Positions 11,261 to 21,397 of a stretch of DNA of 64,000 nucleotides are shown here, piece by piece. Made by a program: the position numbers and the translations under genes. Source of the stretch: Turnera subulata (Eukaryota > Streptophyta > Magnoliopsida > Malpighiales > Passifloraceae); the NCBI GenBank assembly GCA_028386065.3, contig JAKUCV010006736.1, positions 1-64,000 of the forward strand, read 5' to 3'. Position 1 is the first letter of the stretch; every line of letters starts with the position of its first letter. The notes below the pieces were generated by a model. The model had not been told where the DNA came from. It was given only the letters and a program-made list of their open reading frames with translations, and ran no database searches.

Positions 11261-11885
11261 TGATTTAAATCATTTTAAGTATGCATAGTATAAAGTACAT
11301 GCATGAATTTATTATTGCTTATGTTAATGTCTCATATTTATATGTGCAATTTTTGTGTTTAAATATTATTGGAACTCCTGAAGAAGCTTCCAAATGTCGT
11401 GCTATGTTTTCAGAAAGAATTTGAGATGAAAGATCTCATAAAGAAATTAGGTTGGTCCTGAAGTACCATATCATAGTGCAATTCATTTTGCTAGTAACAT
11501 GAAGCCTGAAGCTTATGCTTTGAGCCTATTGGCAAGATGTAACTTTGATCTTATCTTTGGGGTATAACAGATGAGGTATTATGTTAACCCTGTAAACCTG
11601 AAGAAATTATAATTGGTTTTGCAGATGCAGGTCCTTTATTTGTTCCACATAAAGCACAGACGGACATCTGCTACAACTTTATACATAAAATTGTTATATC
11701 ATCGGGACTACAAAAGCAAGATGAAGAGAAAGATGCTCCAACAACAAATTATGAAGATAATACTGCCTACATTGTCCAATTTAAAGTAATGATGTATCAA
11801 AAGTGATCGGACAAGGCACATGTTACCAGAAGTTGACAAGGATAATTGGCACGCAACGACATCAAGAAATTAAGAGAGGCCAAAA

Positions 11886-12028
11886 TGAGGGGGAGTAGAA
11901 TACGCACTGCACTCTTTTTTCCTTCACCAAGTTCTTATCCTACTGGGTTTTTTTTTGGTAAGGTTTTTAACGAGGCAGTTATTCCAAAAGCATATTCTAT
12001 CTACAATACAACGACATTCAAGGGGGAG
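11886..12028 (+). other. Structured 3' untranslated domain and PPT of Copia A
   Basis: After the pol remnant come atgagggggagtagaatacg (11885-11904), a stretch with atcc-act-gggt, and catattctatc, then the PPT aagggggag next to the LTR at 12029. AACGACATTCA (12010-12020) pairs with TGAATGTCGTT (12058-12068), placing PPT and LTR start in the loop. The same domain in copy B (19104-19280) is better preserved. Confidence 0.6.
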
Positions 12029-12221
12029 TGTTATAAAATAAACATTTTAAAACGTGATGAATGTCGTTTAACTACCTATCTGTATTCTGTGCCTATATAT
12101 ACAATGAAATAATAAGAAGAAATTGAATGAGCCGAAGCTCATCTTCCACGAGTCATTCTTCTCTTTGTTTCTTCATCTTCTTCCTCTCCATTATTAAATT
12201 CTAAAAAATCTTTTTATAACA
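12029..12221 (+). repeat. 3' LTR of Copia copy A
   Basis: The LTR begins tgttataaaataaaca right after the PPT and ends tttttataaca, about 193 bp. Its start and its ctatctgtattctgtgcc stretch resemble copy B's LTRs, but it is clearly a different subfamily. A TATA-like tatatata stretch lies near 12099. The flank after it (atact) would be the target-site duplication, but its partner is not in the window. Confidence 0.75.
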
Positions 12222-13389
12222 ATACTGATTTTTTATGAATTTTAGTATTTGTACATCTCAACTTTCATTAAATTTGGTATTTTTGGTAGTTTGGATGTTG
12301 CTGGAGACAGGCCATCTGGTTCCCCAATTCTTACCCAAATCCGCAAAAAACCATTTATTCCTATTAGGAAAAGGTCAATACCTTGCCAAGCACCTCACCA
12401 AATTCGTGTGGCTACACGTGGCAATGTCGGACTCAACTCAACTATGCCTTCAATTGTCCACCATCGTCAAGACAGAGGAGAGTTCGGAGCATAGAGTGGT
12501 GGTGAGGTCGAGCTTACCTCGTCGATGAAATTGCCTAAGCTAGGTCTCAGCCTTAGCATCTATCAATAAATCGATTGAGATAAAGGGAAGAGGAATGACA
12601 CGAATGCAAGGAGGAAGGCAATGGTACCAGTTTGAGATGACGATGGCATGTGAGGTCGAGCTCTGACCACAACCCCACTTTCACACAACGACAGGACGGA
12701 CTGAAGACCTCCAACAGAGAGCGGTGAGGTCAACAACTCATAAGCGATAATGATAGAGGATGCGGGCGGTGATACTATAACTGATGGAAGTGGTGGCGTG
12801 GAAAGAAATGGGGAGGAAGAAGACAAAGAAGGAGATGGAGGTTGATTGGTACTAAATTTTTTTTTTCTTTTTTTATTTTAAACCTAGATTAGTATGTGGG
12901 ATTAACTTGTGTTTGGCTTTTGGAGTTTACTTGTTTATTTCCTTCCGTTCCAAAGTCAGGAATATAAATTTTTCTTTTTATCCTTTTTTTTAACTCAGAT
13001 TAGTAGGGGGATTAGATTGTGTTTATTTTCTTAGGTTTCAGAGTTTGGAACAGAGAGTTTTTGGATTATCCATTTGGGGAGGTTTTCGATTTCTCTCCTT
13101 TTTTGGTTTTTTATTTAGGTATTTATTTAATTTGGGTGATTCCAGATGTGTTGGGTACTTGGGGTGTTTAGCAAGGTGTCCACCCATTTATAATGGGAAC
13201 GAATTATTTTTTAGAAGATTCGAGTAAGATTTGGGGAACTCGAGTGAAGTAGGACCCACAAATGGCGTACAAATACCAAATTTAATGAAAATTGAGATGT
13301 ACAAATACCAAAAATTTATGAGAAATCAGGACAAATGCCAAATTTTATTATCGAGATGAGTATAGATACCAAAAATACTTTTAACCCGT
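12222..13389. mobile_element. Right part of a terminal-inverted-repeat element hosting Copia A
   Basis: The left segment (about 12222-12290, with tttgtacatctcaactttc) is the inverse of the right segment (about 13265-13340, with gaaaattgagatgtacaaa). The right arm runs on to end aaaatacttttaaccc at 13389, so the element would start GGGTTAAAAGTATTTTTGG, a Mutator-like end. The missing outer part of the left arm must lie beyond Copia A, outside the window. The middle (12300-13250) has no recognisable transposase, and the ORFs of 80-97 codons there match nothing I know. Confidence 0.55.
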
Positions 13390-13446
13390 CACAATTGCAC
13401 AAAGCCTGGTTAACTTAACCCAGAAACACGCATAAAACTTAAGAAG

Positions 13447-13657
13447 TGTTATAAAATAACCACGTGAATGTCATGTGGTACCTACCCTATCTGTATTTTC
13501 TATATATATTGAGTGAATGAAAAATGAGGTGATGAACTGATAATAACAAAAGCCATCTGCTCTTCACCTGATTGCTTCATCGTCTTCTTCCTCTTCTTCC
13601 TTAGCTTCTTCTCTATCACAGAAAATATTACACTGCATCAAAACTATATTTATAACA
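13447..13657 (+). repeat. 5' LTR of Copia copy B
   Basis: It begins tgttataaaataacc and ends tatttataaca, with a TATA-like tatatatattg near 13502 and a CTT-rich segment (13577-13612). Its U3 carries gtgaatgtcatgtgg, the right arm of the PPT hairpin seen complete only at the 3' end. Confidence 0.85.
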
Positions 13658-14677
13658 CGTTATCAGCACGAACGATCTCTACCCGAGCTTGAAGAAAACC
13701 AGTGTAAAAAAAAAATATGCAGAAAAACAAAGGAGAAGAGTAAACAAAAACGAAACCAAAAACGATGAACAGTTAGGCACCTTCCTCCTCGGGTTACTGT
13801 TCATACCAAGGCGATCAGAGCCGCCTCTCAACTCACCGCCGCCATCGTCTTCCTTGTGCCGCCGCCGACTGAACAACTCTTCTTCCTCCCGTTTTCGGCC
13901 CCCGACACGCCGTCAAGAGGCGACGACCCGATGAGGACCCGCGGATCCTTTCGGGTCTGCCTTCCCTGCTTGTGACGGCCGACGCCTCCCACTGCCTCCA
14001 GCGATGCTCGCGCCTCCTCTGCTGCCAGCAATGCCGCAGCTGTAGAGTTGCGCCGCTCGACAACGACTCTCCCTCCCGCCACGCAAAATCAGGCCGAGAC
14101 GACCCTGCAGCCGACGACCCCACAGCCCGACGACGCCTCTTCTCCTCGCACTGCTGCCAGCTGCGCCATTCCAGCTCCCATCCAAGTCGCCCCCCGTTGC
14201 CGCCGTCCCGTTGCGGCGCCACTACAGCTCACGACAAGGTGAGCATCTGCAGGCGGGTCGGCCCGTGTAGTGAAGAAGAGGACCCGGTTTTGGCCGGGTC
14301 ATGGATATGGGCCGTGGGTTGGTTCTGGGCTGGGCGTTTGGGCTGCGCGGGTTGGTTCTGGGCTGGGCGTTTGGGCTGCCGGCTCGGGCCTCCTGCACAA
14401 GCCTGGTGTGGTACTGTACACGGGCCTGGGCTGGTACTGTTCAAGCCCATCCCATGTTCCAAAAAAAAAAAGGACTGGGCCGATACTGTTCACAGCCCAA
14501 AAACAAAAAACAAAAAAAAAGAGAAAAAGAAGGAAAAAAAAAAGGAAAAAAGAGAAAAAAAAAGAAAAAAAAAAGAAAAAAAAGAAAGAATAAAGAGGGG
14601 GAGAATTTATACTGCTGAAAGATTTATCGAGTAAGCGTATATACCCTCTATTATTATGCTTTACTTAGAATTCAATA

Positions 14678-14789
14678 TTGGCCGGCTAAGCCGCCTTATC
14701 TATTTGTTGGCCGGCTAAACCGCCTTATCTCTTTGTTGGCCGGCAAAGCCGCCTTGTTTCATTTGTTGGCCGGCTAAGCCGCCCTCTAT
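14678..14789 (+). repeat. 29-bp minisatellite, four units, each a CGGCT-A-AGCCG quasi-palindrome
   Basis: Units start at about 14678, 14707, 14736 and 14766 with ttggccggctaagccgcc. Unit 1 and unit 4 hold the perfect stem CGGCT-A-AGCCG. Unit 2 has lost one pair and unit 3 reads CGGC-AAA-GCCG. Copy A lacks the array. Confidence 0.8.
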
Positions 14790-15095
14790 CGAGTAAGCAT
14801 ATTTTTATATTTTTTTATTTAAATTTGGGCTATTAAAAGGCCCATTGCATTTAATTTCTCGCTTTAATTTCATTTACGTTTTGCTTGGGCTCGTACAAGG
14901 CCCATCATATTTATCTTTCGGTTATCTATTTTTAATTGGGCTAATCAATAAAAGGCCCATGTTTATTTATTTTTATTATGTCTTTTATTTATTTTTTTTG
15001 GAATTATGTGATTAGTTTTTCGCGGCCCTTAAAATTTCTGGAAGAAATTTGTTATGGGCACTGAAATGCATTTAAATACAAATAGTCTGGAAGAC

Positions 15096-15300
15096 TCAAT
15101 AACAGAGGAAATAAAAGCAAAATATGGCGAAGACCGGATGTCTTACTACCAAAAAGATCCTGCAGATCCTTTAAAGAAATATTGTATAACCATCAAGAAG
15201 ATGGATATTGTATGACCATCACAAAGATGGATATTGTATGACCATCACGAAGATGGATACTGTTCTTATATTACTTACCCTGAAGGTACAAGCCAATATA
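15096..15300 (+). repeat. Short stem-loops in the Copia B untranslated region
   Basis: The motifs here include AGTC-TGGAA-GACT (about 15097), GATC-CTGCA-GATC (15163), CCATC-AAGAA-GATGG and two variants (about 15190-15255), and TACC-CTGAA-GGTA (about 15277). They repeat the stem plus five-base-loop pattern of 8418-9115 with different stems. Confidence 0.6.
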
Positions 15301-15415
15301 TATTGAATAATTTTATTTTCTATTCAGTTTTATTTAATTTTATTTTATTTACTTTACAGTCTTTTATAATCGTTTCTAGAATAATGGCTCAGGCATTAGT
15401 CTTGAAGACAATGCA

Positions 15416-15458
15416 AGTTGACATCCAAGGGGGAGAGTTATATGTGTGGATGTCAACT
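15416..15458. other. PPT-like module enclosed by a perfect 12-bp stem (Copia B)
   Basis: AGTTGACATCCA (15416-15427) is the exact reverse complement of TGGATGTCAACT (15447-15458). The 19-base loop starts agggggagagttatatg, like a PPT next to an LTR start. It lies inside the element rather than at its 3' end. In copy A the same arms (2559-2570 and 8363-8374) are separated by the Gypsy insertion. Confidence 0.7.
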
Positions 15459-15867
15459 ATTTCACATAAAATGTGATAGTACAATCTCAAAATGAGAAAA
15501 AGGTTAATACGCTCCAGAAGAGCATAAATTTGATTATGTTCCCAAAGAACGCAATCTTTACTATGATCTAGAAGATCATATATTTATGCTCTGGAAGAGC
15601 TAATACTCTTGAAGAGTACAGAAACCCCCATTTACAGTAATAAAATTAAGTTATTGTGGATCCTGTCAAATTGACTCTGCTCTATTCCCTGAAGCTAATA
15701 ATTGTGCATGTGACTGTGAATGAGGTTATAATGGCAAAGCTAAAAGAAAATATACATATTATTGCAAAATGGATCCATTACTTGAGAACATCCACATAGA
15801 GGAATTGTTCTCATACAAAAGTTGAAATAATTATTTATCTGTTGGGTACAACATTGACTCTAAAACT

Positions 15868-16570
15868 CTGAGCCTCGTTGTTGATGTTGACCCTAGCACT
15901 GTCGTTCCAGGAGAACCACATACCACCCATATTGTTTTCTCCAAGTATCTCAAACCGATTCGTTGCAGGAAAACGGAGTGGGATTACACCATGATTTTCT
16001 CCTGCTTGCCACAAAGTCTCAGTAATCAGTACCATGTTGGGCTTATACTGATTCTTCAGATCCCTTAAGGTACGCACAAAGTCTTGAGACCTTCTTGCTA
16101 CCCCCTGCAATTCCATAGTAGCAGTCGTACCTTAGGCCATGTAGGTGGTAACCCAGTCACCTTTGGGACGCTCCGAGCCATCATGGAAACCTGATAATAA
16201 CTACTTTGATTTAAAATTTGACAAGTAGGCTCTAGTTGGAATTCCTGCAATCTATCAGATATAAAAAAACATAATAGAGTTATCTGAGCCATAAAAGGAA
16301 GCCCTTAGATAGCTTTGGTCCTCTAGGAAGAAAATTTCTTCCATAGGAGTCACAAAAAACCTAGACGAGTAAAGCTCATCTACAAACACTAAACGAAGAA
16401 TTCTCGCCAGCTCATTCGGTAATTGTTCTTGCTGCTCATTCACCATGCTATAAGCTAACCTATTCCTCCTTCCTAGAGAGGCACCCTCAACGAAGAAAAC
16501 AGTAGCTGGGGAAGGCATTTTTTTGTCTTGTTGATTTTTTTGAGTTTTCTGTATCTTTCTGTCTCAACCG
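15868..16570 (-). pseudogene. LINE fragment: start of the ORF2 endonuclease
   Basis: On the minus strand, 16092-16292 ends in R-L-L-L-W-N-C-R-G, the usual beginning of the plant LINE endonuclease. After a one-base frame loss in a G run it continues (16116 down to about 15838) with V-A-R-R-S-Q-D-F-V-R-T-L and later M-V-L-I-T-E-T. An upstream ORF (16518-16255) may be part of ORF1 or a 5' region. The left boundary against Copia B is sharp: the shared sequence attgactctaaaactc stops at 15868. The fragment has the 5' side of ORF2 but no 3' end or poly(A), unusual for a LINE insertion. The right boundary is uncertain (16560-16880). Confidence 0.65.
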
Positions 16571-17036
16571 CCTCCCTTCTTATAGCCTGAGCTTAGACAG
16601 CTAGGTGTCAATTTTTCAAATATGGACCCTTTTTCTGTCTCCGAAAAGATCCAGAAGACTTTTCGGTAATTAAAACTTTGCATTATTTGTCAGTAAACTC
16701 CAAAGTTTTTCAATATTCGAGATTTTGCTTTTGGAAAAGTTTGCCACTACTTTAATTATTGTCCAATAATTCTGATCTTTTTCGACATGAGTGGCAAAAA
16801 TAAGCCTAAAATTGACACATGTATAGCAGCCTGAAGTTGACATATATATAGTAGCCAGAAGCTAGCAATTTCAAGTTATTAAATATACAATATTCGAGTA
16901 ATTGAAACTTACCATATCCAGCCAGAATCTGGAATACACTAGCCTGAAGCTAGCAATTTTAATTGTTTAAATACACAGTCTGCACAGCCCGAAGCTGAGA
17001 TCAACTGGAAGTTGATTATTGGATATTGTGTTTGGC

Positions 17037-19020
17037 ATGACCGGTTGGGCCATCCCGGATCAATAATGCTGCACGAAATTTATTTGGTTATTCATTGAAA
17101 AACCGAAAGTTTTTGCAATCAATGAATTTCCATGTATTAGTTTGCTGCGAAAATTAATTATACGGCCTTCCTAAGATAAGATTAGCCTAGAATCACCAGC
17201 AAGTTTGGGAATAATTCAGGGACATATACGCGGACTAATAAATCCGTCGTGTTAACCATCTAAGTAATTTTATTGTTTTAAATTGATGCATCGACTAGAT
17301 GGTATATTGTGTACTTATTAGACGCAAGTTGGCATGTTGCGCGCTTATTATGATTAAGTCAATTGCGGGTACACATCCCTAATTATTTTGTAAGACTATA
17401 TGTCTTGATAATGCTGGTATATCTCTTCAATGGATAATGTATATTGTTGGAAATAAACCCAAACCGATTTGGGCGAACATTTCCAATTGATTGCAGGACC
17501 ATTGCTAAAGAGATATTACTGTTTGAGAACATGGTATTTTACACGCAGCAAATGTGCATCAAGCCAATACGATATCATAAGATCATAAGATCTCCCTATT
17601 GGTTCATGGTCACGAACCTAGTATCTTCCACCTTCGGATCATTGGTTGTACAGTATTTAATGCTCCACCACAGCATAGTAAAACCGGTCCTTTAAAAAAG
17701 GCGGGGAATAGATGTTGGGTATAAAAATCTCCATCAGTTACAAAGTAGTTGAAACCATTAATTTGATATTGGAGACATATTTGCTTAAAGTGTTTACCCA
17801 ACATCGGGGGGAGGAAATAAGCAGCTGGATCAAGATATAATTAAAATGTTATTCAATATCTATTTTTGATCCTCAAACGAATTAGTGTGAACCTGAAGTA
17901 CCAAAGATGATTCATTTGCAAAATTTCATAAGTCAATGTCAGACATATTTATTTGAAAAGTGTGACCATACTAGTTGCGAATGCTCCTGCTTGAAATAAT
18001 GTTCCTGGAGAACAATTAAAATATGCAAATGAATCCAAAGTACACCAGAAGCGTAGAATATGCTCTGTTCCAAAGAAAAATTCTCGATAAAGAAAAATAA
18101 AGATGGCCCCAGTGAGAAAATAAGACCTCCAGTAGAGGTTCAAATTAAAAGTCCTCAAGAAGAGGAAAATCCTCAAGAAGAGGTTTTCTAACACAATTGA
18201 TAAAGTTCCAGAAGTAACTCAGGTACTTGAAATAAATATGATGAGATCTCAATTATAGTGTCAGGAATAAGATGGAACCGACGTAAAATAACCGTCGACG
18301 GAATACTTGGTATATTTATTTTATATAGTGCTAAATATTATAAAAATAAGGATCATGAACCTACATTGATGAATGTAGGCGCAGAGTGAGTGGCCAAAAT
18401 AGAAATGTAATTAAGGCTGTATTGGACTCGCTTGAGAAGCGAAGAATTTTCGGACCTGTAGTCCGTACACCAGATGGTGTAAAATTCGACTAGTCATAAA
18501 ATGGGTATTTGTGCAGGAAATGCAATAGTGAGAAATAAAGCAAGGCTTGTATCACAAATTTTCACCCAATGACCTGATAATTAATTGTGAGGAGATATAC
18601 TCCCCCGTGGTGGATCCAATTATTTTCAGAATTTGATAAGTCTGGCAATATATGAAAAGAATTAGAAATCCATCTAATGGATGCTATTACAGCCTATTTT
18701 TAAGGATCCATAAGTCATGACATATGCATAAGAATCCCTGAAGGATTCAAGTTGCTTGAAGTAACTAATTCCCGAGAATATACAAAATTAAGATAATTCG
18801 ATCTTTACATGGTTCGAACCAATTTGGATATGTATTGTATAAATGAGTATACGCATGAATTCATTATTGCTTATGTTGATAATTCATATCTATATGTGTT
18901 TTTGTGATTTAAATATTATTGGAACTCCTGAAGAAGCTTCCAAATGTCGTGCTATGTTTCAAAAAGGATTTGAGATGAAAAATCTCATCAAAGAATTAGA
19001 TTGGTCCTGAAGTACCCCGT
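17037..19020 (+). pseudogene. Copia pol remnant: integrase, linker, RT (copy B)
   Basis: Motif order matches copy A: H-D-R-L-G-H-P-G-S-I at about 17037-17075, the gacgcaagttggcatgttgc region (17322), the linker with tgtgaacctgaagtacc (about 17886), and RT fragments around 18500 (K-W-V-F-V) and 18739-18768 (I-P-E-G-F-K-L-L-E-V). It has numerous stops and short deletions compared with copy A, so no protein is made. The cctcaagaagagg and cctccagtagagg stem-loops at 18127-18185 continue the hairpin theme. Confidence 0.65.
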
Positions 19021-19103
19021 CAAAGTGAAATTTATATTACTTGCAAATGCCACCAAAGGTTGACAAAGAAGATCGGCATATGATGACATCAAGGAATCAT
19101 GGG

Positions 19104-19253
19104 AGGCCAAAATGAGGGGGAGTAGAATACGCACTGCACTCTTTTTTCCTTCACCAAGTTTTTATCCCACAGGGTTTTTCTTGGTAAGGTTTTTAATGAG
19201 GCAGTTCTCCCTAAGCGTATTCTACCCAATACACAATGACATTCAAGGGGGAG
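19104..19253 (+). other. Structured 3' untranslated domain and PPT of Copia B
   Basis: GTAGAATACGC (about 19121-19131) pairs with GCGTATTCTAC (about 19215-19225). Between them ACCAAG and CTTGGT bracket ATCCC-aca-GGGT. Downstream, ATGACATTCA (19236-19245) pairs with TGAATGTCAT (19272-19281) across the PPT aagggggag and the LTR start at 19254. The domain starts with atgagggggag and is shared with copy A. Confidence 0.65.
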
Positions 19254-19465
19254 TGTTATAAAATAACTACGTGAATGTCATGTGGTACCTACCCCTATCT
19301 GTATTTTCTATATATATTGAGTGAATAAAAAATGAGGTGATGAACTCATAATAACAAAAGCCATCTGCTCTTCACCCGATTGCTTCATCGTCTTCTTCCT
19401 CTTCTTCCTTAGCTTCTTCTCTATTACAGAAAATATTACACTGCATCAAAACTATATTTATAACA
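19254..19465 (+). repeat. 3' LTR of Copia copy B
   Basis: It begins tgttataaaataac directly after aagggggag and ends ctatatttataaca. It is almost identical to the 5' LTR. The following ggaag is the probable target-site duplication partner of agaag (13442-13446). Confidence 0.85.
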
Positions 19466-19663
19466 GGAAGAAGTTTTTTTTTTTAATAACAGAAGAAGTT
19501 TCAATGGTAAAGTTTTCTTACAATAGGAGCAAGTCTAGTCACCTGATCTTGGCCTGGAGGCTACGGTTTAATTACATTTTGACCCCTTAAATTCCGGTTT
19601 ATTTTTGACTCACCCCCTCAACTTTTTTTTTCATCAAATGACCACCTGAACTCCCAATTTTTC

Positions 19664-20019
19664 CATGTTGTGGTCCATATGGTTAGCCCGAAATGCTTTG
19701 ATTTTCACTCACAAGCCTCTTCATTTGGATTTGTTATTTGATGTGGTTCTTATCAGGGCTCTAGGGTGGTTTAAAATTTTGCATCCTTGTTTCCCCTACA
19801 GTGCTGGTGCGATATTGTCCTCTTCTGAACCTTTCAAGGGTTGGAGTTCTGGTAACTCTGTAACCATAGCGTATTCCAAGTAGTGGTTGTAGGGGGCTTG
19901 TCGTTGCTTTCTGGTGTTGTTATTCTTCGGTAGCCTTATGGTTGATGCCTTGGGCTCCGTATTTTTTTTTTGTACATATTGTTTTGATATAATAAACTCA
20001 TTCGATTAGCATAAAAAAA
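19664..20019 (+). mobile_element. 5'-truncated LINE, 3' end only
   Basis: The ORF begins M-L-W-S-I-W-L-A-R-N-A-L-I-F (19665), typical of the zinc-binding C-terminal end of plant LINE reverse transcriptases. After its stop at 19883 comes a 3' tail with gatataataaactcattcg and a run of A (about 20010-20018). The opposite arm of the MULE lacks this segment, showing it was inserted into the left arm. Confidence 0.7.
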
Positions 20020-20261
20020 AATTAACCACTTCCGTCCATGGGCACATGGATTCCGTTACTTGCACTAACGGAATATTCGGGTGGATGACACGTGGCAGCA
20101 TCGTAGCCGTTCAATAATTTTTTATTCTTTTTTAACAAAAAATACAAAATAAAAAGGGAAGAATAAACATAATTATACCAATTAATTGGTAATTATTATT
20201 TCCTAAAAATATGGAAAGCTACCATTAATTGGTATAAAAACACAAAAAATCTAAAATTTTA

Positions 20262-21390
20262 GGAAATTAATAATTATTATTCCCTAAAAATATGGAAAGC
20301 TCCCACTAATTGGTATAAAAATTAAAAAAATACCTAAATTTTAGGAAATTAATAATTATTATTCCCTAAAAAAATGAAAAACAACCACTAATTGGTATAA
20401 AAATACCTAAATTTTAGGAAATTAATAATTATTATTCCCTATAAATATGAAAAGCTCACATTAATTCTTATAAAAATAGAAAAATACCTAAATTTTAGGA
20501 AATTAATAATTATTATTCCCTAAAAATATAAAAAATTCCATTATAGTTATAAAAGATAAAAGAATATCTAAAGTTTAGGAAATTAATAATTATTATCCCC
20601 TTAAAAAATGTAAAAATCCCATTAATTGGTATAAAAATTTTAAAAACCAAAATTTTTGGAAATTAATAATTATTATTCTCTAAAAATATGAAAAGCTCCC
20701 ATTAATTGGTATAAAAATAAAAAAATATCAAAATTTTAGAAAATTAATAATTATTATTCTCTTAAAATATGAAAAGTTCTCATTAATTGGTGTAAAAATA
20801 GAAAAATACCTAAAGTATAGGAAATTAATAATTATTATTCCCTAAAAATATAAGAAGCTCTCATATGTAAAAATAGAAAAATATTTACAGATTAGAAGAT
20901 TAATACTATTATTCTCTAAAATATGGAAAACTTTCGTTAATTGCATATGTAACATCCAGGTAATTTTTAATTTCCAAAAAAATGCACATAAAAATAAACA
21001 AAATAAAACCTTTTCAACAATTAATGGGATCTTTTTGTATTTTTTGGGAATAATAATTATTAAGTTCTTAAAATTTAGGTACTTTTTTATTTTTATACCA
21101 AATAATGGGAGGTTTTCATATTTTTAGGGAATAATAATTATTAATTTCCTAAAATTTAGGTATTTTTTTATTTTTATACGAATTAATCAGAGCTTTCTAT
21201 ATTTTTAGAGAATAATAATTATTTATTTCCTAAAATTTAGGTATTTTTTTATTTTTATACTATTTAAGAGGAGCTTTCCATATTTTTAGGAAAATAATAA
21301 TTATTAATTTCCTAAAATTTAGGTACTTTTTATTTTTATTCCAATTAATGGGAGCTTTCCATATTTTTAGGAAAATAATAATTACTAATT
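20262..21390. repeat. Subterminal ~80-bp minisatellite, inverted in two arms
   Basis: The phrase ggaaattaataattattatt recurs at about 20262, 20342, 20417, 20498, 20578, 20658, 20738 and 20820 with a 75-82 bp period. From about 21047 the same repeat appears in reverse orientation (aataataattattaatttcc) at about 21047, 21127, 21208, 21291 and 21370, with a last unit at about 24000 beyond the solo LTR. Units share ccattaattggtataaaaat and cctaaattttagg. The turn-round lies near 20940-21040. Confidence 0.85.
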
Positions 21391-21397
21391 TCCTCTA

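Larger units (their letters stand above)
839..12221 (+). mobile_element. Degenerate mosaic Ty1/copia element, copy A (interrupted by Gypsy)
   Basis: This is a decayed Copia element on the plus strand. It has a GC-rich leader (about 870-1420), an AT-rich untranslated part with GGGCTATTAAAAGGCCC-like repeats (to 2571), a 5.77-kb Gypsy insertion (2572-8339), gag-end remnants (about 8590-8630), integrase and RT remnants, a PPT (about 12021-12028) and a 3' LTR (12029-12221). Translated fragments read WHDRLGHPGSIMM (integrase zinc region), KWVFVRK and YSPVVDA (RT), but stops and frameshifts are everywhere. It is a mosaic: a second PPT and LTR-like start occur at 9151-9160, and the hairpin-rich segment appears twice (8400-8530 and 8890-9110). 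The 5' LTR is missing. It parallels copy B (13447-19465). Confidence 0.75.
13658..15340 (+). other. Leader of Copia copy B: GC-rich exon-like part, then AT-rich part
   Basis: From 13780 to 14235 the sequence is GC-rich and open in several frames, ending at the donor-like acaag|gtgagc (about 14234-14242). It then carries gggctgggcgtttgggctg repeats (14320-14380), a purine-rich run (14460-14600), the minisatellite and gggctattaaaaggcccat-type palindromes (about 14826-14960). The plus-strand 220-codon ORF at 13972-14634 ends in a lysine-rich tail read from the purine run and has no protein family, so I treat the region as element leader. Copy A has a diverged counterpart at 870-1900. Confidence 0.6.
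13447..19465 (+). mobile_element. Ty1/copia element, copy B, degenerate but with both LTRs
   Basis: LTRs of 211-212 bp lie at 13447-13657 and 19254-19465, both tgttataaaata...tatttataaca. Flanks are agaag and ggaag, a 5-bp target-site duplication with one change. After the 5' LTR comes cgttatcagcacgaac, the usual post-LTR sequence of this plant Copia group. The interior holds a GC-rich leader, a 29-bp minisatellite, untranslated DNA, gag-end and pol remnants, and a structured 3' region with PPT. A rearranged LINE piece interrupts it at about 15868. The two LTRs are nearly identical although the interior is badly decayed, so it was probably moved recently by proteins from another element. Confidence 0.88.

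Noticed and set aside
13972..14634. 220-codon plus-strand ORF with GC-rich body and lysine-rich tail
   Set aside because: It lies in the Copia B leader between LTR and gag, several other frames are open over the same stretch because of GC content, and the tail is only a purine run. No family match.
20262..21390. Regular ~80-bp repeats resembling a CRISPR array
   Set aside because: Repeat and spacer parts are both conserved, the array is inverted in its second half, and it lies within a 9-bp-duplication transposon of a plant.
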